Notes: generated by a model from the letters alone, not told the origin. Numbered from the stretch's first letter, positions 34,938 to 44,092 are shown. The stretch is DNA of 64,000 nt from Clostridium cylindrosporum DSM 605 (GCF_001047375.1 NZ_LFVU01000024.1:124001-188000); one strand, 5' to 3'. Translations and numbers: made by a program.

Positions 34938-35759
34938 TTAGATTTTCTCTTTAATATATTTTTCTGATACTAATTTAGATATCACAAAGAGAATAATTAA
35001 TGCACTTAATATATATATTAAAGAATACCTAAGACTTGGATATTCTGAAGCTTCATTTAAAGAATGAAATGCCAGTATAGTATTTATACTTGGAATAGCT
35101 CTATATAGCCAGCTTATTTTAAAAAAATAAGTTACTCCTCCAATAAGAAGAATAATAAAATTTACAAATACTCCTCCATAAGTATTATGAAATATACTAC
35201 ATCCAATATAAAAGCAAAGTCCTATAATAAAAAGACCCATAGTGTACATAGAGCATGAGATAACTATACTGCTTACCGGTGTTAATATATCCGTTATTAA
35301 ACCTAATCCATTACTTCCATGTAACAGGGTTTGTACTACATTTCCCCATTGAAAACTATAGTCTTTTATAAGTGCTGCAACTATTGAAACAGTTAAAACT
35401 ACAAGCGTCATAAAAGTAATAGTAGCAATAAAAACAGTTATTATACAAGTTTTCAAAAAATCACTTCGATTTTTAAGTCTTGATATGTACATATAATTTA
35501 TATCATTATTGAACATAGAGGCTATAAAAATAGTATATAGTATGTTTAAAAATACCCCTGAAATATTAAAGTCATTAAAAAAGTATAGTAAAAAATCATT
35601 TGAAGTATACTCTACCTCAAAATTAGACTCTTCAACTAGGAAAATTGTTGCTGCATAGCCTACAAGAAATGCAAGTCCAATTCCAAGTCCTATGATTGAC
35701 TTTTTATAAAATGCCCTTTTAACATTTTCGAATGCTAAATAAAGAATTCTTTGGTTCAT
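34938..35759 (-). CDS. ABC-2 type membrane permease
   Basis: A 273-residue protein with six hydrophobic helices (first about 21-37, last about 245-262) and a short outer loop after the first, the layout of ABC-2 exporters for peptides, lantibiotics or drugs. It is the first gene of a two-gene unit, 11 bases before the degenerate ATPase. AAGAAGGTGAT precedes the ATG. Substrate unknown; a bacteriocin-type self-protection pump is one possibility but no peptide gene is visible. Confidence 0.82.
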   Translation of the reverse strand: MNQRILYLAFENVKRAFYKKSIIGLGIGLAFLVGYAATIFLVEESNFEVEYTSNDFLLYFFNDFNISGVFLNILYTIFIASMFNNDINYMYISRLKNRSDFLKTCIITVFIATITFMTLVVLTVSIVAALIKDYSFQWGNVVQTLLHGSNGLGLITDILTPVSSIVISCSMYTMGLFIIGLCFYIGCSIFHNTYGGVFVNFIILLIGGVTYFFKISWLYRAIPSINTILAFHSLNEASEYPSLRYSLIYILSALIILFVISKLVSEKYIKEKI

Positions 35760-35842
35760 ATTATCACCTTCTTAAGTTTTTATGGCTTACTAAAACATTT
35801 CTATGAATTAAAAAAACTTATTAGAACGATAATACAAATATA

Positions 35843-35896
35843 AAAAAGCCACCTTACTCTCGAAAGGGGAATAAATGAGAGTAAATATGGCTTTTA
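35843..35896 (-). terminator. Two-part terminator of the FAD dehydrogenase gene
   Basis: Stem AAAAGCCA with TGGCTTTT encloses a second stem ACTCTC/GAGAGT, with six T after it on the minus strand. Confidence 0.82.
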
Positions 35897-35932
35897 TGTT
35901 TCCCTCTGATTTTCAAAGGCTCCATGTGTATT

Positions 35933-37312
35933 TTATACCAAACTTCTTGCTATTAGAACTCCATTGGCACTTGCCTGCATAAGTCCTCTTGTGTGACCTG
36001 AACCGTCACCTCCAAAATATAATCCTTCTATATTTGATCTAAACTTACTATCTGTTATAACTTCATTTGAGTAAAACTTAACCTCAACTCCGTAGATAAG
36101 TGTATCATCTGATGCCATTCCCTTAAATGGACCATCTAATGCTTCAAACATTTCAATTAAATCCTTCACTACTCTGTATGGAAGTGCAAGGCTTAAATCT
36201 CCTGGATAAGCATCTACTAAAGTTGCATTTACTTTACAATTTTCTATACTTTCATGGGTTGATCTTCTACCTTTTTTCAAGTCTCCTAGTCTTTGAACTA
36301 TAACCCTATTTCCTGAAAGCATATTAGCATTTCTTACGATGTTTTTTCCGTAATCAATAGGAGATTCGAATGGTTCTGAAAGATTTAATGACACTAAAAG
36401 AGCAAAGTTCGTATTGGTAGTCTTATATTCCTTCTCCTTATAGCTATGTCCATTTGCTACTGCTAAGTTATCCTCATAGTATTCTGTGGAAACAATACCC
36501 GATGGATTTTGACAGAATGTTCTAACCTTATCATTAAATGTTTTAGTTTTATAAATTATCTTACTTTCATATAGGTCTTTATTAATATTTCCAAGAATCT
36601 CATCATGAGTCTCAACTCTAACACCTATGTCTACAGTAGAACTTCTCTTCTCTATTCCCTTTTCTGTACAAAGTTTAGTTAACCAGTGAGCACCTTCTCT
36701 ACCTACTGCTACTACAACCTTATCTGACAGATACTCTTCCCCCTTAGAAATTACACCCTTAATCTTCTTATCCTCTATTATGATATTTTCTACAGGTGAT
36801 GAAAATCTGATATCTACTCCACTATCCTCTAAGTCTTGTTGCATTTTTTTATATATATCAAATGATTTTTCCGTCCCTAAATGTCTAAGTGGTGAGTATA
36901 CTAATTCTAAATCATGCTTTGAAAGATCTTTTTGATATTCTAAGAATTTATCATAAACCTCTTCAGCTCCATAAACAGCTTTGTCCGCTCCATATGATAG
37001 ATACATATCATCTACATAGCCTATAACTTCCATTGCTTTCTCCTCGCCGATATATTCAGCAATTCTTCCACCAACTGCAGTTGAAAGAGTTAACTTTCCA
37101 TCACTAAAAGCCCCTGCACCTGAAAATCCTGTTGTAATATTACATGGACTACATCCTACACATTTTTTAGTTGTTCTCTTTGGACATACTCTATTTTGTA
37201 GCCCTCTGCCTTTTTCAAACATAATAATTTTTGAATTTGGATTCATTTTCTTATATTCTAAAGCTGTAAAAATTCCGCATGGTCCTGCCCCAATAATAAT
37301 TACATCGTACAT
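35933..37312 (-). CDS. FAD-dependent dehydrogenase, COG2509 type
   Basis: A 459-residue flavoprotein. MYDVIIIGAGPCGIFTALEY is the dinucleotide-binding start; CPKRTTKKCVGCSPCNITTGFSGAGAFSDGKLTLS (about 44-78) is the cysteine-bearing signature of this uncharacterised family, and GLYFGGDGSGHTRGLMQASANG the second FAD motif at the C-terminus. It is a single-gene unit with a GAGGTG box. Members are widespread in anaerobes; a role in reductive chemistry or cofactor salvage is likely, but the substrate is not known. Confidence 0.88.
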   Translation of the reverse strand: MYDVIIIGAGPCGIFTALEYKKMNPNSKIIMFEKGRGLQNRVCPKRTTKKCVGCSPCNITTGFSGAGAFSDGKLTLSTAVGGRIAEYIGEEKAMEVIGYVDDMYLSYGADKAVYGAEEVYDKFLEYQKDLSKHDLELVYSPLRHLGTEKSFDIYKKMQQDLEDSGVDIRFSSPVENIIIEDKKIKGVISKGEEYLSDKVVVAVGREGAHWLTKLCTEKGIEKRSSTVDIGVRVETHDEILGNINKDLYESKIIYKTKTFNDKVRTFCQNPSGIVSTEYYEDNLAVANGHSYKEKEYKTTNTNFALLVSLNLSEPFESPIDYGKNIVRNANMLSGNRVIVQRLGDLKKGRRSTHESIENCKVNATLVDAYPGDLSLALPYRVVKDLIEMFEALDGPFKGMASDDTLIYGVEVKFYSNEVITDSKFRSNIEGLYFGGDGSGHTRGLMQASANGVLIARSLV

Positions 37313-37589
37313 ATAAACACCTCACACATCTATTAAATTTCCATAATATATCAAGTCAATTTAGATATAACATTCATCTACTACCGAATATTATATCTAA
37401 TATTATTTTTTTCATTCCCTACATTCATATAATATCAAATACTTTTATAAATGTATAGTCCTTTTTCGAATTTTTACATATATTTATTTTATATATAATT
37501 TAATATTACGTATTTATACTTACCTTTTCAGTTATAAACCATTTTAATATTCGCGTTTATTATCTATTATTCCTTATTTAGGAAATAAA
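37313..37589. other. Gene-free spacer
   Basis: AT-rich spacer of the minus-strand FAD dehydrogenase promoter, ending at the terminator of the Cache operon. I found no gene or known RNA element. Confidence 0.5.
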
Positions 37590-37622
37590 AAAGGATAATC
37601 CTAAACTTAAGAAGTATCCTTT
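37590..37622 (-). terminator. Terminator of the symporter-sensor operon
   Basis: Stem AAAGGATA with TATCCTTT and six T on the minus strand, 11 bases after the last stop. The loop is long (17 bases). Confidence 0.75.
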
Positions 37623-37632
37623 AAAGTTTTAA

Positions 37633-38553
37633 CTACTTTAATAAATATTTATCATAACGTTCCCAGAACCTATGGGACATATTTAATATCTTATTCATTA
37701 AAAACTGAACAAAAACTCCAATAACCATGCTAATTACTGTTATCATATTAAGACTTTTCCTATCTTGAAGACTTTCAACAACTAAGGTCCACTCTCCAAA
37801 TGATAAGTTATAATAACTTCCATATACATTATCACCATCATAATTCCTATAGTGTGTCCTAGGAGCATAGTCTATATTGGTTTTTAATTCACTAATATTT
37901 ATATTATTCTCTCCAATTTTTCGCATATTACCTTTGCCAGATGTTAGATAATAGCCCTCTTTATCTACTATATAAACTTCCATACTTCCATCTTGATTTT
38001 CAAATCTTAGATGATCTGATATTTCCTCTAAAGATATCCTAAGTGATATTATTCCTATTTGTTTTTCACCATTAATAATAGGACTTACAAAGTCTACATA
38101 CCATTTTCCTTCAATACTAATCGCATCTGATATGCTTGGTTTCCCCTTTAATGCCTCTAGAACATGTTCACTATACATATATTCCTTAACATCACCTACA
38201 TATCCGTTTAGAATTTCTTTTTTATTATTGATTACTATAATATCCTTATAATCACTTTTATAGTATTTTATAAAATCTATTCTCTTTGATATTTTAGACT
38301 TATCCATTGATATGATATCATTATCCGTACTAAATTGTATTAGATCATATTTAAAATCATTTAGTAAACACTCAAACATATTTTTTTGCATGCTGCCTAC
38401 TATTTTAATTGATTTTAAAGTCATTGTAGAAATATGATAATTTAGTAAAAAATATATGATCCCAAATAAGAGTACAAAAAATAATATGTTAAATACATGT
38501 ATATACACAGTTTTATATAGTAAAATTACTTTTCTCTTCATTCTCCATATCAC
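37633..38553 (-). CDS. Two-helix membrane protein with extracytoplasmic Cache-like sensor, no output domain (copy 2)
   Basis: About 306 residues: a membrane helix (about 16-37 from the GTG start), a large outer domain of about 220 residues with the PAS-like pattern of dCache sensors (IIVINNKKEILNGYVGDVKEY, SISDAISIEGKWYVDFVSPIINGEKQIGIISLRISLEEI, WTLVVES), a second helix and a tail of about 20 residues. There is no HAMP, kinase, GGDEF or chemotaxis domain. The GTG at 38553, seven bases after AGGGGG and four after the upstream stop, is chosen over longer starts. It is related to the gene just upstream (38558). Confidence 0.8.
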   Translation of the reverse strand: MIWRMKRKVILLYKTVYIHVFNILFFVLLFGIIYFLLNYHISTMTLKSIKIVGSMQKNMFECLLNDFKYDLIQFSTDNDIISMDKSKISKRIDFIKYYKSDYKDIIVINNKKEILNGYVGDVKEYMYSEHVLEALKGKPSISDAISIEGKWYVDFVSPIINGEKQIGIISLRISLEEISDHLRFENQDGSMEVYIVDKEGYYLTSGKGNMRKIGENNINISELKTNIDYAPRTHYRNYDGDNVYGSYYNLSFGEWTLVVESLQDRKSLNMITVISMVIGVFVQFLMNKILNMSHRFWERYDKYLLK

Positions 38554-38557
38554 ATTT

Positions 38558-39511
38558 CTACCCCCTATCCCCTTCCTCAGAAGCTTTAAAAACATCTTCT
38601 TCAAATTCATCTAATTTAAATTTTTTTCTACAATACACTTGAATAAAAAATACGAAAACTCCTTGAAGTCCAACGGTTATTTGCCCTATAATCTTACTTT
38701 TTTCTTGCTTCATTTGACTATATATATAATCATTCTCTATAATTAAGGTTAATTCAGTTCCTTCAATAGGAAAATATCTACCAAATACTCTAGTACCGCT
38801 ATAATCTTCATATGTGTTTGTTTCTGAATAATCAACACTTAACTTTAAAGCATTTAAGTTAACCTTAACTTTTCCTATAGCATCAGGAATAGACTTTGAC
38901 TCTGTAAGCATTACCCCTTCTTTATTAACGATATAACTTTCAGTTCCTTCATCACTTTTTATACTACTAAGAATTTTTACTGCTTCATTCATTGTCATAT
39001 TAACAAATATCATTCCAACAGGAGAATTATTTCTACTATAAATTGGACAAAATACTTCAATATTATATTCCTTAGAAGCCTTTTTTACATTAGAAACAAT
39101 GTTTTTGGTTGCTATTGCTTTTTCGAAGGATGAACTTTCATAGATTAACTCAGGTTTTTCTATATAACCATAAACTACATTTCCCTTTTTATTCATTATC
39201 ACTAGATTCTTATATCTATCCTTAGTTGCCATAAGGTAACTTGATATTCTTACTATTTCTTCACTATTCATTTCCTGTATACCACTTAAATTACTAATAA
39301 AACTTATTTCATCTTTAACTTCATTTATAAGCCTCTCTATTGAATCTCTTTGCTCTTTACCAATCAAATATAATTTATTTGATATTTCCTTTTCATATTG
39401 GTTAAGTGTTGTAAAATACATTACTAAATAAGAAGATATTGATACTAAAATAGATACTATTGTTGTTAGTAGTATCTTTTTCATGTGCTTAGATATATTA
39501 ATCCTTAGCAT
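38558..39511 (-). CDS. Two-helix membrane protein with extracytoplasmic Cache-like sensor, no output domain (copy 1)
   Basis: A 317-residue protein starting at ATG 39511 behind AGGAGG. Layout: helix at about 11-30, outer domain of about 240 residues with NLVIMNKKGNVVYGYIEKPELIYESSSFEKAI, NIEVFCPIYSRNNSPVGMIFVNMTM and ELTLIIEND segments of a dCache fold, a second helix near 280-298, and a short acidic tail. No signalling output domain follows. It is a diverged tandem copy of the gene at 37633. Both follow a symporter gene, so they may sense its substrate or act as its accessory subunits. Its ribosome binding site is inside a strong hairpin. Confidence 0.82.
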   Translation of the reverse strand: MLRINISKHMKKILLTTIVSILVSISSYLVMYFTTLNQYEKEISNKLYLIGKEQRDSIERLINEVKDEISFISNLSGIQEMNSEEIVRISSYLMATKDRYKNLVIMNKKGNVVYGYIEKPELIYESSSFEKAIATKNIVSNVKKASKEYNIEVFCPIYSRNNSPVGMIFVNMTMNEAVKILSSIKSDEGTESYIVNKEGVMLTESKSIPDAIGKVKVNLNALKLSVDYSETNTYEDYSGTRVFGRYFPIEGTELTLIIENDYIYSQMKQEKSKIIGQITVGLQGVFVFFIQVYCRKKFKLDEFEEDVFKASEEGDRG

Positions 39512-39512
39512 A

Positions 39513-39574
39513 AAAGAACCTCCTATATAGGATTTATAGTATAAACTATTCAAATCCCACAAAGGAGGTTCTTT
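39513..39574 (-). promoter_or_regulatory. Intercistronic hairpin hiding the ribosome binding site of the first Cache gene
   Basis: AAAGAACCTCCT pairs perfectly with AGGAGGTTCTTT over 12 bases with a 38-base loop. The 3' arm is the Shine-Dalgarno sequence of the gene starting at 39511, followed by TTTT. It lies directly after the symporter stop, so it may lower both transcription and translation of the sensors. Confidence 0.7.
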
Positions 39575-39585
39575 ATATTAATAAA

Positions 39586-40752
39586 TTATGTTGTAACTTT
39601 TTCTGATATTTTATCAACAATAACCGCTATAGCTCCATCACCTGTAACATTGCAAGCAGTACCAAAACTATCCTGTGCTAAATGAAGAGCAACAATTATT
39701 GATATTATATTCTCAGGTAAAAGTAATATGCTCTTCAAAAGTCCTATAGCAGCCATAACAGCTCCACCTGGAACTCCAGGTGCTGCTACCATTGTAACTC
39801 CAAGCATTAAAATAAATGGGAAAAACCTTCCGATAGATATATCTCCTCCACTCATAACTACAACAGCCATTGAACATGTAGTAAGGTTTACTGTACTTCC
39901 TGCAAGGTGTACAGTTGCACATAATGGAATCACAAAATCAGCTATTCTATTCTTTACTCCATTTTTCTTAGTTCTCTCAAGGACAACTGGAATAGTTGCC
40001 GCTGAGGATTGAGTACCAATTGCAGTTACATATGCAGGAAGCATATTCCTAAGAAGTCTAAAAGGATTCTTCTTTGACACTATACTTGCTATTGTATACT
40101 GAATTGCAATTAGCAAGAATTGTAGGCTTATAACCATTATAATAACCTTAGCAAACATAGTAATTATACTTACTATTTGCCCTGCAAATGTCATATTCGC
40201 AAATATACCTAATATGTAAATAGGTAAAAGTGGAACTATAATCTTTGCTATAACCTTAACTATAATACTAGAGAATTCCTTCAATCCCCTTAAAAGAACA
40301 TCTTCCTTACTTGATGCTATTCCAAGACCTAGAATAAACGCCAAAACAAGTGCTGCCATAACATCCATAATAGGAGGAATACCAATAGTAAAGTAAGGCT
40401 TTACCAAGGCGCCCTTTGGACTGGTTAAGGCTGTTAATGTTGCACTTTGTGTTAATATTTTTGGAAAAACAAACCGCCCTGCAGTATAAGCAAGTGTTCC
40501 AGCAAAAATAGTAGATATATATGCTATTCCTGCAGTTATTCCAAGAAGTCTTCCTGCTCCCTTTCCAAGTTCCCCTATACCTGGGGCTACTAGTGCAATA
40601 ATTAGTAGTGGTATTATGAAGCTTAGAAAAGTCGTAAATAATCCATTAAATGTAGATAATATCCCTATAACCCACCTAGGTGATACGCTACCAATAATTA
40701 AACCTAATATAATTGATAATATAATTCTAGGTAATAGTCCAAATTTCTTCAT
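39586..40752 (-). CDS. Dicarboxylate/amino acid:cation symporter (DAACS family)
   Basis: A 388-residue transporter of the GltP/DctA/SstT fold. The first six helices are followed by the hairpin AIGTQSSAATIPVV (serine-rich HP1), the TM7 region TVHLAGSTVNLTTCSM corresponding to the cation-binding motif, GVPGGAVMAA (HP2) and HLAQDSFGTACNVTGDGAIAVIV in TM8, where the Asp and Asn ligands sit. It imports glutamate, aspartate, serine/threonine or a dicarboxylate with Na+ or H+. It leads an operon with two Cache-like membrane proteins, and its own ribosome binding site lies in the 3' arm of the terminator-like hairpin before it. Confidence 0.93.
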   Translation of the reverse strand: MKKFGLLPRIILSIILGLIIGSVSPRWVIGILSTFNGLFTTFLSFIIPLLIIALVAPGIGELGKGAGRLLGITAGIAYISTIFAGTLAYTAGRFVFPKILTQSATLTALTSPKGALVKPYFTIGIPPIMDVMAALVLAFILGLGIASSKEDVLLRGLKEFSSIIVKVIAKIIVPLLPIYILGIFANMTFAGQIVSIITMFAKVIIMVISLQFLLIAIQYTIASIVSKKNPFRLLRNMLPAYVTAIGTQSSAATIPVVLERTKKNGVKNRIADFVIPLCATVHLAGSTVNLTTCSMAVVVMSGGDISIGRFFPFILMLGVTMVAAPGVPGGAVMAAIGLLKSILLLPENIISIIVALHLAQDSFGTACNVTGDGAIAVIVDKISEKVTT

Positions 40753-40755
40753 ATA

Positions 40756-40809
40756 AAAACACCTCTTTTAGTACAAGTAAAACTAGTATGTACTAAAAAG
40801 AGGTGTTTT
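40756..40809 (-). terminator. Terminator-like hairpin carrying the symporter ribosome binding site
   Basis: A stem of about 19 pairs with one bulge (40756-40774 with 40790-40809) begins just after the TtcA-like stop. The 3' arm contains AAAGAGGTG, then TTTTT and the symporter ATG. The same element thus seems to end one transcript and hide the start of the next gene. Confidence 0.72.
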
Positions 40810-40820
40810 ATGAATAATTT

Positions 40821-41684
40821 CTAGTCCTCATAAACATCTAGGAATGAGTACTTTTCTCCGTCTTTTTCCCAACCTAGAATTGAATTCATATTTACATTTT
40901 CTGCTGCTTTAAATATTGATTTATCAACATCCTTAAAGTTTTCTTTAAGCTTTGCTATCATATCCTTTATCTCATATCTCTTATTTCCGATCTTCTTAGC
41001 TGCTACCATACAAGCGCAGTTAAGAGGGAATATACCACTACTTTGGGTAAATCTTTGTATATGAGTTTCCTCAATATAATACATAGGTCTTATAAGCTGT
41101 ATTCCTTCAAAGTTATTTGCATGAAGCTTTGGCATCATTGTTTTGAAGTTTCCTGTATATAAAACATTTAGCATTGTTGTTTCTATAACATCATTAAAGT
41201 GATGCCCTAGTGCAAGTTTGTTACACCCAAGTTCTTTGGCCCTACTATAAAGTGCTCCTCTTCTCATTCTTGCACACATGTAGCATGGATAGTCCTTAGC
41301 TATTTTATCTATAACCTCAAAGATTCCCGAATCATAAATCTTTATAGGAATATTTAAGTAACTACAGTTATCCTCCATAAGCTTTTTTACATCTGGATGA
41401 TATCCTGGGTCCATTACTATATATTCAAGTTCAAACTTAAACTTACCATGTCTTTGAAGTTCTTGGAATAGCTTTGCCATTAGCATACTATCCTTTCCTC
41501 CAGAGATAGCAACTGCTATTTTATCTCCTTCTTCTACAAGCTTATAATCATTAATGGCCTTAATAAACTTTGACCAGATATTTTTTCTATATTTCTTTAT
41601 TATACTTCTTTCAATTTCCTCAAGTGGTCTTCTCTCATTAAAAGGAATTAGAACCTCGCATCCTTCTCCTGCTATACCTGACAT
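40821..41684 (-). CDS. PP-loop tRNA thiolation enzyme, TtcA-like
   Basis: A 287-residue ATP-pyrophosphatase. AISGGKDSML is the PP-loop that adenylates the target base; PCYMCARMRRGALY supplies a CxxC pair, and NCACM a further cysteine pair, consistent with an Fe-S cluster-dependent TtcA that makes 2-thiocytidine at tRNA position 32. LGHHFNDVIETTMLNV is also typical. AGAGGTGAT precedes the ATG at 41684, so the nine-residue longer frame is not used. A paralogue lies at 61551. It is followed by a terminator-like hairpin and the symporter operon. Confidence 0.85.
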   Translation of the reverse strand: MSGIAGEGCEVLIPFNERRPLEEIERSIIKKYRKNIWSKFIKAINDYKLVEEGDKIAVAISGGKDSMLMAKLFQELQRHGKFKFELEYIVMDPGYHPDVKKLMEDNCSYLNIPIKIYDSGIFEVIDKIAKDYPCYMCARMRRGALYSRAKELGCNKLALGHHFNDVIETTMLNVLYTGNFKTMMPKLHANNFEGIQLIRPMYYIEETHIQRFTQSSGIFPLNCACMVAAKKIGNKRYEIKDMIAKLKENFKDVDKSIFKAAENVNMNSILGWEKDGEKYSFLDVYED

Positions 41685-41751
41685 ATAATCACCTCTTAAA
41701 GTATTATACATCGAAATAAAGTTTTTTTCACTTCCATATTTGAGGAATTGT

Positions 41752-42300
41752 TTACTGGTTCATTAATTCTATTGTCTTTGATTTTATGTATTCTTTAATT
41801 TCTATATTATCTATAGTTAACTCTTCACTTCCATCAAGTGATGGTCTCACCTTAAAAAAGTTTATGACTAATTTATTACCTGAAATTATGTAATCCTGCA
41901 TTGAAAGAGGTGAAAATCTAACTTCTATGTCTTCATACTTAGACTTTTTAGCTTCATCACCAATCATTTCTAGAACATCATCAATATTAAGCTGCTTTAA
42001 AGGTGCAATCATCATGTTTGTATACTCTAAATCCTCAAGCATCCACATATTAAAATTCCAAAGTCTAGCTTCACTTTTCGTTTTTTGTGAAAGAATTTCT
42101 CTATTTGTTATAGAGCTAAGTACTTTCCTAACTCCCTCACTTGTAAGATCACTATCTATTTTATAACTTAGTTTAAGTCCTTCCATGTTTGATATTTCAG
42201 TTAAATAAACCTCTGAAACCTTTTCCTTCTCACTTGTAGCTTGCCAAAAATATAACATTGATTCTAATTCCTCAAGATTTAATTTTAATCCTTGAAGCAT
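41752..42300 (-). CDS. Conserved-looking hypothetical protein
   Basis: I do not recognise this 182-residue soluble protein. It has no signal peptide, membrane helix or cysteine. The sequence is mixed alpha/beta with an amphipathic N-terminal helix (LNLEELESMLYFWQ), several acidic stretches and a C-terminal helix. GGGAGATGATT precedes the ATG, so it is surely translated. It ends about 70 bases before the TtcA-like gene on the same strand and may be in the same transcript. Confidence 0.7.
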   Translation of the reverse strand: MLQGLKLNLEELESMLYFWQATSEKEKVSEVYLTEISNMEGLKLSYKIDSDLTSEGVRKVLSSITNREILSQKTKSEARLWNFNMWMLEDLEYTNMMIAPLKQLNIDDVLEMIGDEAKKSKYEDIEVRFSPLSMQDYIISGNKLVINFFKVRPSLDGSEELTIDNIEIKEYIKSKTIELMNQ

Positions 42301-42467
42301 ATAATCATCTCCCTTTTTTGTAGTATCTACTTGTAAATATTATACAATATAAATTATATATTAAGAAGGACATTTATATAGATATAATCTATTTTAACAT
42401 TTTCCAATTTTAGTTACTGTAGGAATAAAAATATTTAGAAGAAGTTTTCCACATTATCCACAAATTA

Positions 42468-42950
42468 TTATTCCTTTATAACACATGCAAACTCTGCACT
42501 AATTGCTTTCTTTAAGTCATCTGGTTTTAATTCTATTTGCAGACCTACTTTTCCACCACTAAAAACCATAGTTTCAAGATTCATTGCATTCTCTTGAATA
42601 AACGTTTTATATAGTTTTTTCATTCCAATTGGTGAGCACCCTCCTCTAATATATCCTGTATATTTTAGAAGGTCATTTAGTGGTAACATGTCTATTTTCT
42701 TTTCCCCGGCTACTTTAGCTGCCTTTTTAAGATCTATTTCCTTATCTACTGGAATTATAAATACATATAATTCTTTAGTAGCACCTATTGTAACTATGGT
42801 TTTAAATATTTCATTTTCAGCTCGTCCAACCTTCTTAGCTACTGATACACCGTCTATTTTCCCATCGCTTGTATCATAAACCTTTGTAATATACTCTATT
42901 TTTTCCTTATCTAATATCCTCATTGCATTTGTTTTTTGTATTTTAGCCAT
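42468..42950 (-). CDS. ybaK: Cys-tRNA(Pro)/Cys-tRNA(Cys) deacylase YbaK
   Basis: A 160-residue YbaK/EbsC protein that hydrolyses cysteine mischarged on tRNA-Pro. GVSVAKKVGRAENEIFKTIVT contains the conserved catalytic lysine region; FIIPVDKEIDLKKAAKVAGEKKIDMLP and YIRGGCSPIGMKKLYKTFI with the GGxSP-type loop are the family signature. GAGGAGA precedes the ATG. It is a single gene with no obvious partner; the next gene is divergent. Confidence 0.93.
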   Translation of the reverse strand: MAKIQKTNAMRILDKEKIEYITKVYDTSDGKIDGVSVAKKVGRAENEIFKTIVTIGATKELYVFIIPVDKEIDLKKAAKVAGEKKIDMLPLNDLLKYTGYIRGGCSPIGMKKLYKTFIQENAMNLETMVFSGGKVGLQIELKPDDLKKAISAEFACVIKE

Positions 42951-43108
42951 GAAATCTCCTCTTTTCCTTAACCTTTGTTTAAAATGTTACACTTTTTATG
43001 TTAACTTTATGTAAAATATCACCTAAATTTGTGCTTTTATCATTAAAACCTAGGTTACGAATATCTAAGTTTATTAATATAATATATCAACAAAAGGAGG
43101 TAACCTAG

Positions 43109-44062
43109 ATGATAAGTAGTATTGACTTAAGTCAAGATATGGTTAACATTTGTAATAGTCAATATACTGAGCTTCTTTCTCTACCTGGGGTTGTAGGAAT
43201 TGCTCTTAGTTATAAAGTGATAGATAATCAGACTACTGATATGCAGTGTATTCAAGTTTTAATTGAAAAAAAACTGCCTTTAAATAAGCTAAGTATCCAT
43301 CATATGATTCCTAAAACTTACAAGGGATTTATAACTGATGTTTTCGAAACAGGTATAATTGAATCATATTTAAATAGTAGTTATATGAGACCCTTTAATT
43401 GTGGATATAGTGTAGGTCTATCCCATATAGGAAATACAGGAACAGCAGGTGCTATAGTTAAATCTAAATTAGATAAAGATGATAACTATTATGTTTTAAG
43501 TAATAATCATGTACTTGCTCGAGAAAATACTGCTCCTATTGGTTCATCTATACTTCAGCCTTCACAATCAGACGGTGGTTTGTATCCTGAGGATATAATT
43601 GCTAATTTAAGTAGGTTTATTCCTATAGAATTTATAAATAATAATTATACTCCTACAAACACTGTTGATTGTGCCATTGCAGAAATAAATAATATTTCTC
43701 TTGCTTCTCCATATATATCTGGTATAGGTTTGCCCCGTGGAATAAGACATCCATTTATAGGCCAACTTGTAAGGAAATCTGGAAGAAGCACAGGATTAAC
43801 CCATGGTATGGTTATGTCAATTGGTGCTACCATAAAGGTTAATTATCCCTATACTAAAAAAAAGGCACTTTTTAAAAATCAAATTATAACAACCCAGATG
43901 AGTTTAAAAGGAGACTCAGGAAGTCTTCTTCTCGATAGATATGGAATGGCTATAGGCCTATTGTTTTCAGGTTCTAAAAACGTTACTTTGTATAACAGGA
44001 TAAATGATGTGTTATCCGCTCTTAATGTAACACTTGTTACAAATTATGATTTTGCCCTTTAA
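43109..44062 (+). CDS. Trypsin-like serine protease lacking a signal peptide
   Basis: A 317-residue chymotrypsin-fold protein. The triad is visible: H134 in LSNNHVLA, D187 in TVDCAIAEI and S270 in KGDSGSLLL. The N-terminal 100 residues form an extra domain (PGVVGIALSYKVIDNQTTDMQCIQVLIEKK) resembling the prodomain-like region of other clostridial peptidases of this type. No signal peptide or membrane helix is present, and AGGAGG lies just before the ATG, so it seems cytoplasmic or is released by lysis or sporulation. Target unknown. It is a single-gene unit ended by a strong terminator. Confidence 0.87.
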   Translation: MISSIDLSQDMVNICNSQYTELLSLPGVVGIALSYKVIDNQTTDMQCIQVLIEKKLPLNKLSIHHMIPKTYKGFITDVFETGIIESYLNSSYMRPFNCGYSVGLSHIGNTGTAGAIVKSKLDKDDNYYVLSNNHVLARENTAPIGSSILQPSQSDGGLYPEDIIANLSRFIPIEFINNNYTPTNTVDCAIAEINNISLASPYISGIGLPRGIRHPFIGQLVRKSGRSTGLTHGMVMSIGATIKVNYPYTKKKALFKNQIITTQMSLKGDSGSLLLDRYGMAIGLLFSGSKNVTLYNRINDVLSALNVTLVTNYDFAL

Positions 44063-44092
44063 AGAATTTTATATATATATTACTAATTTTTA

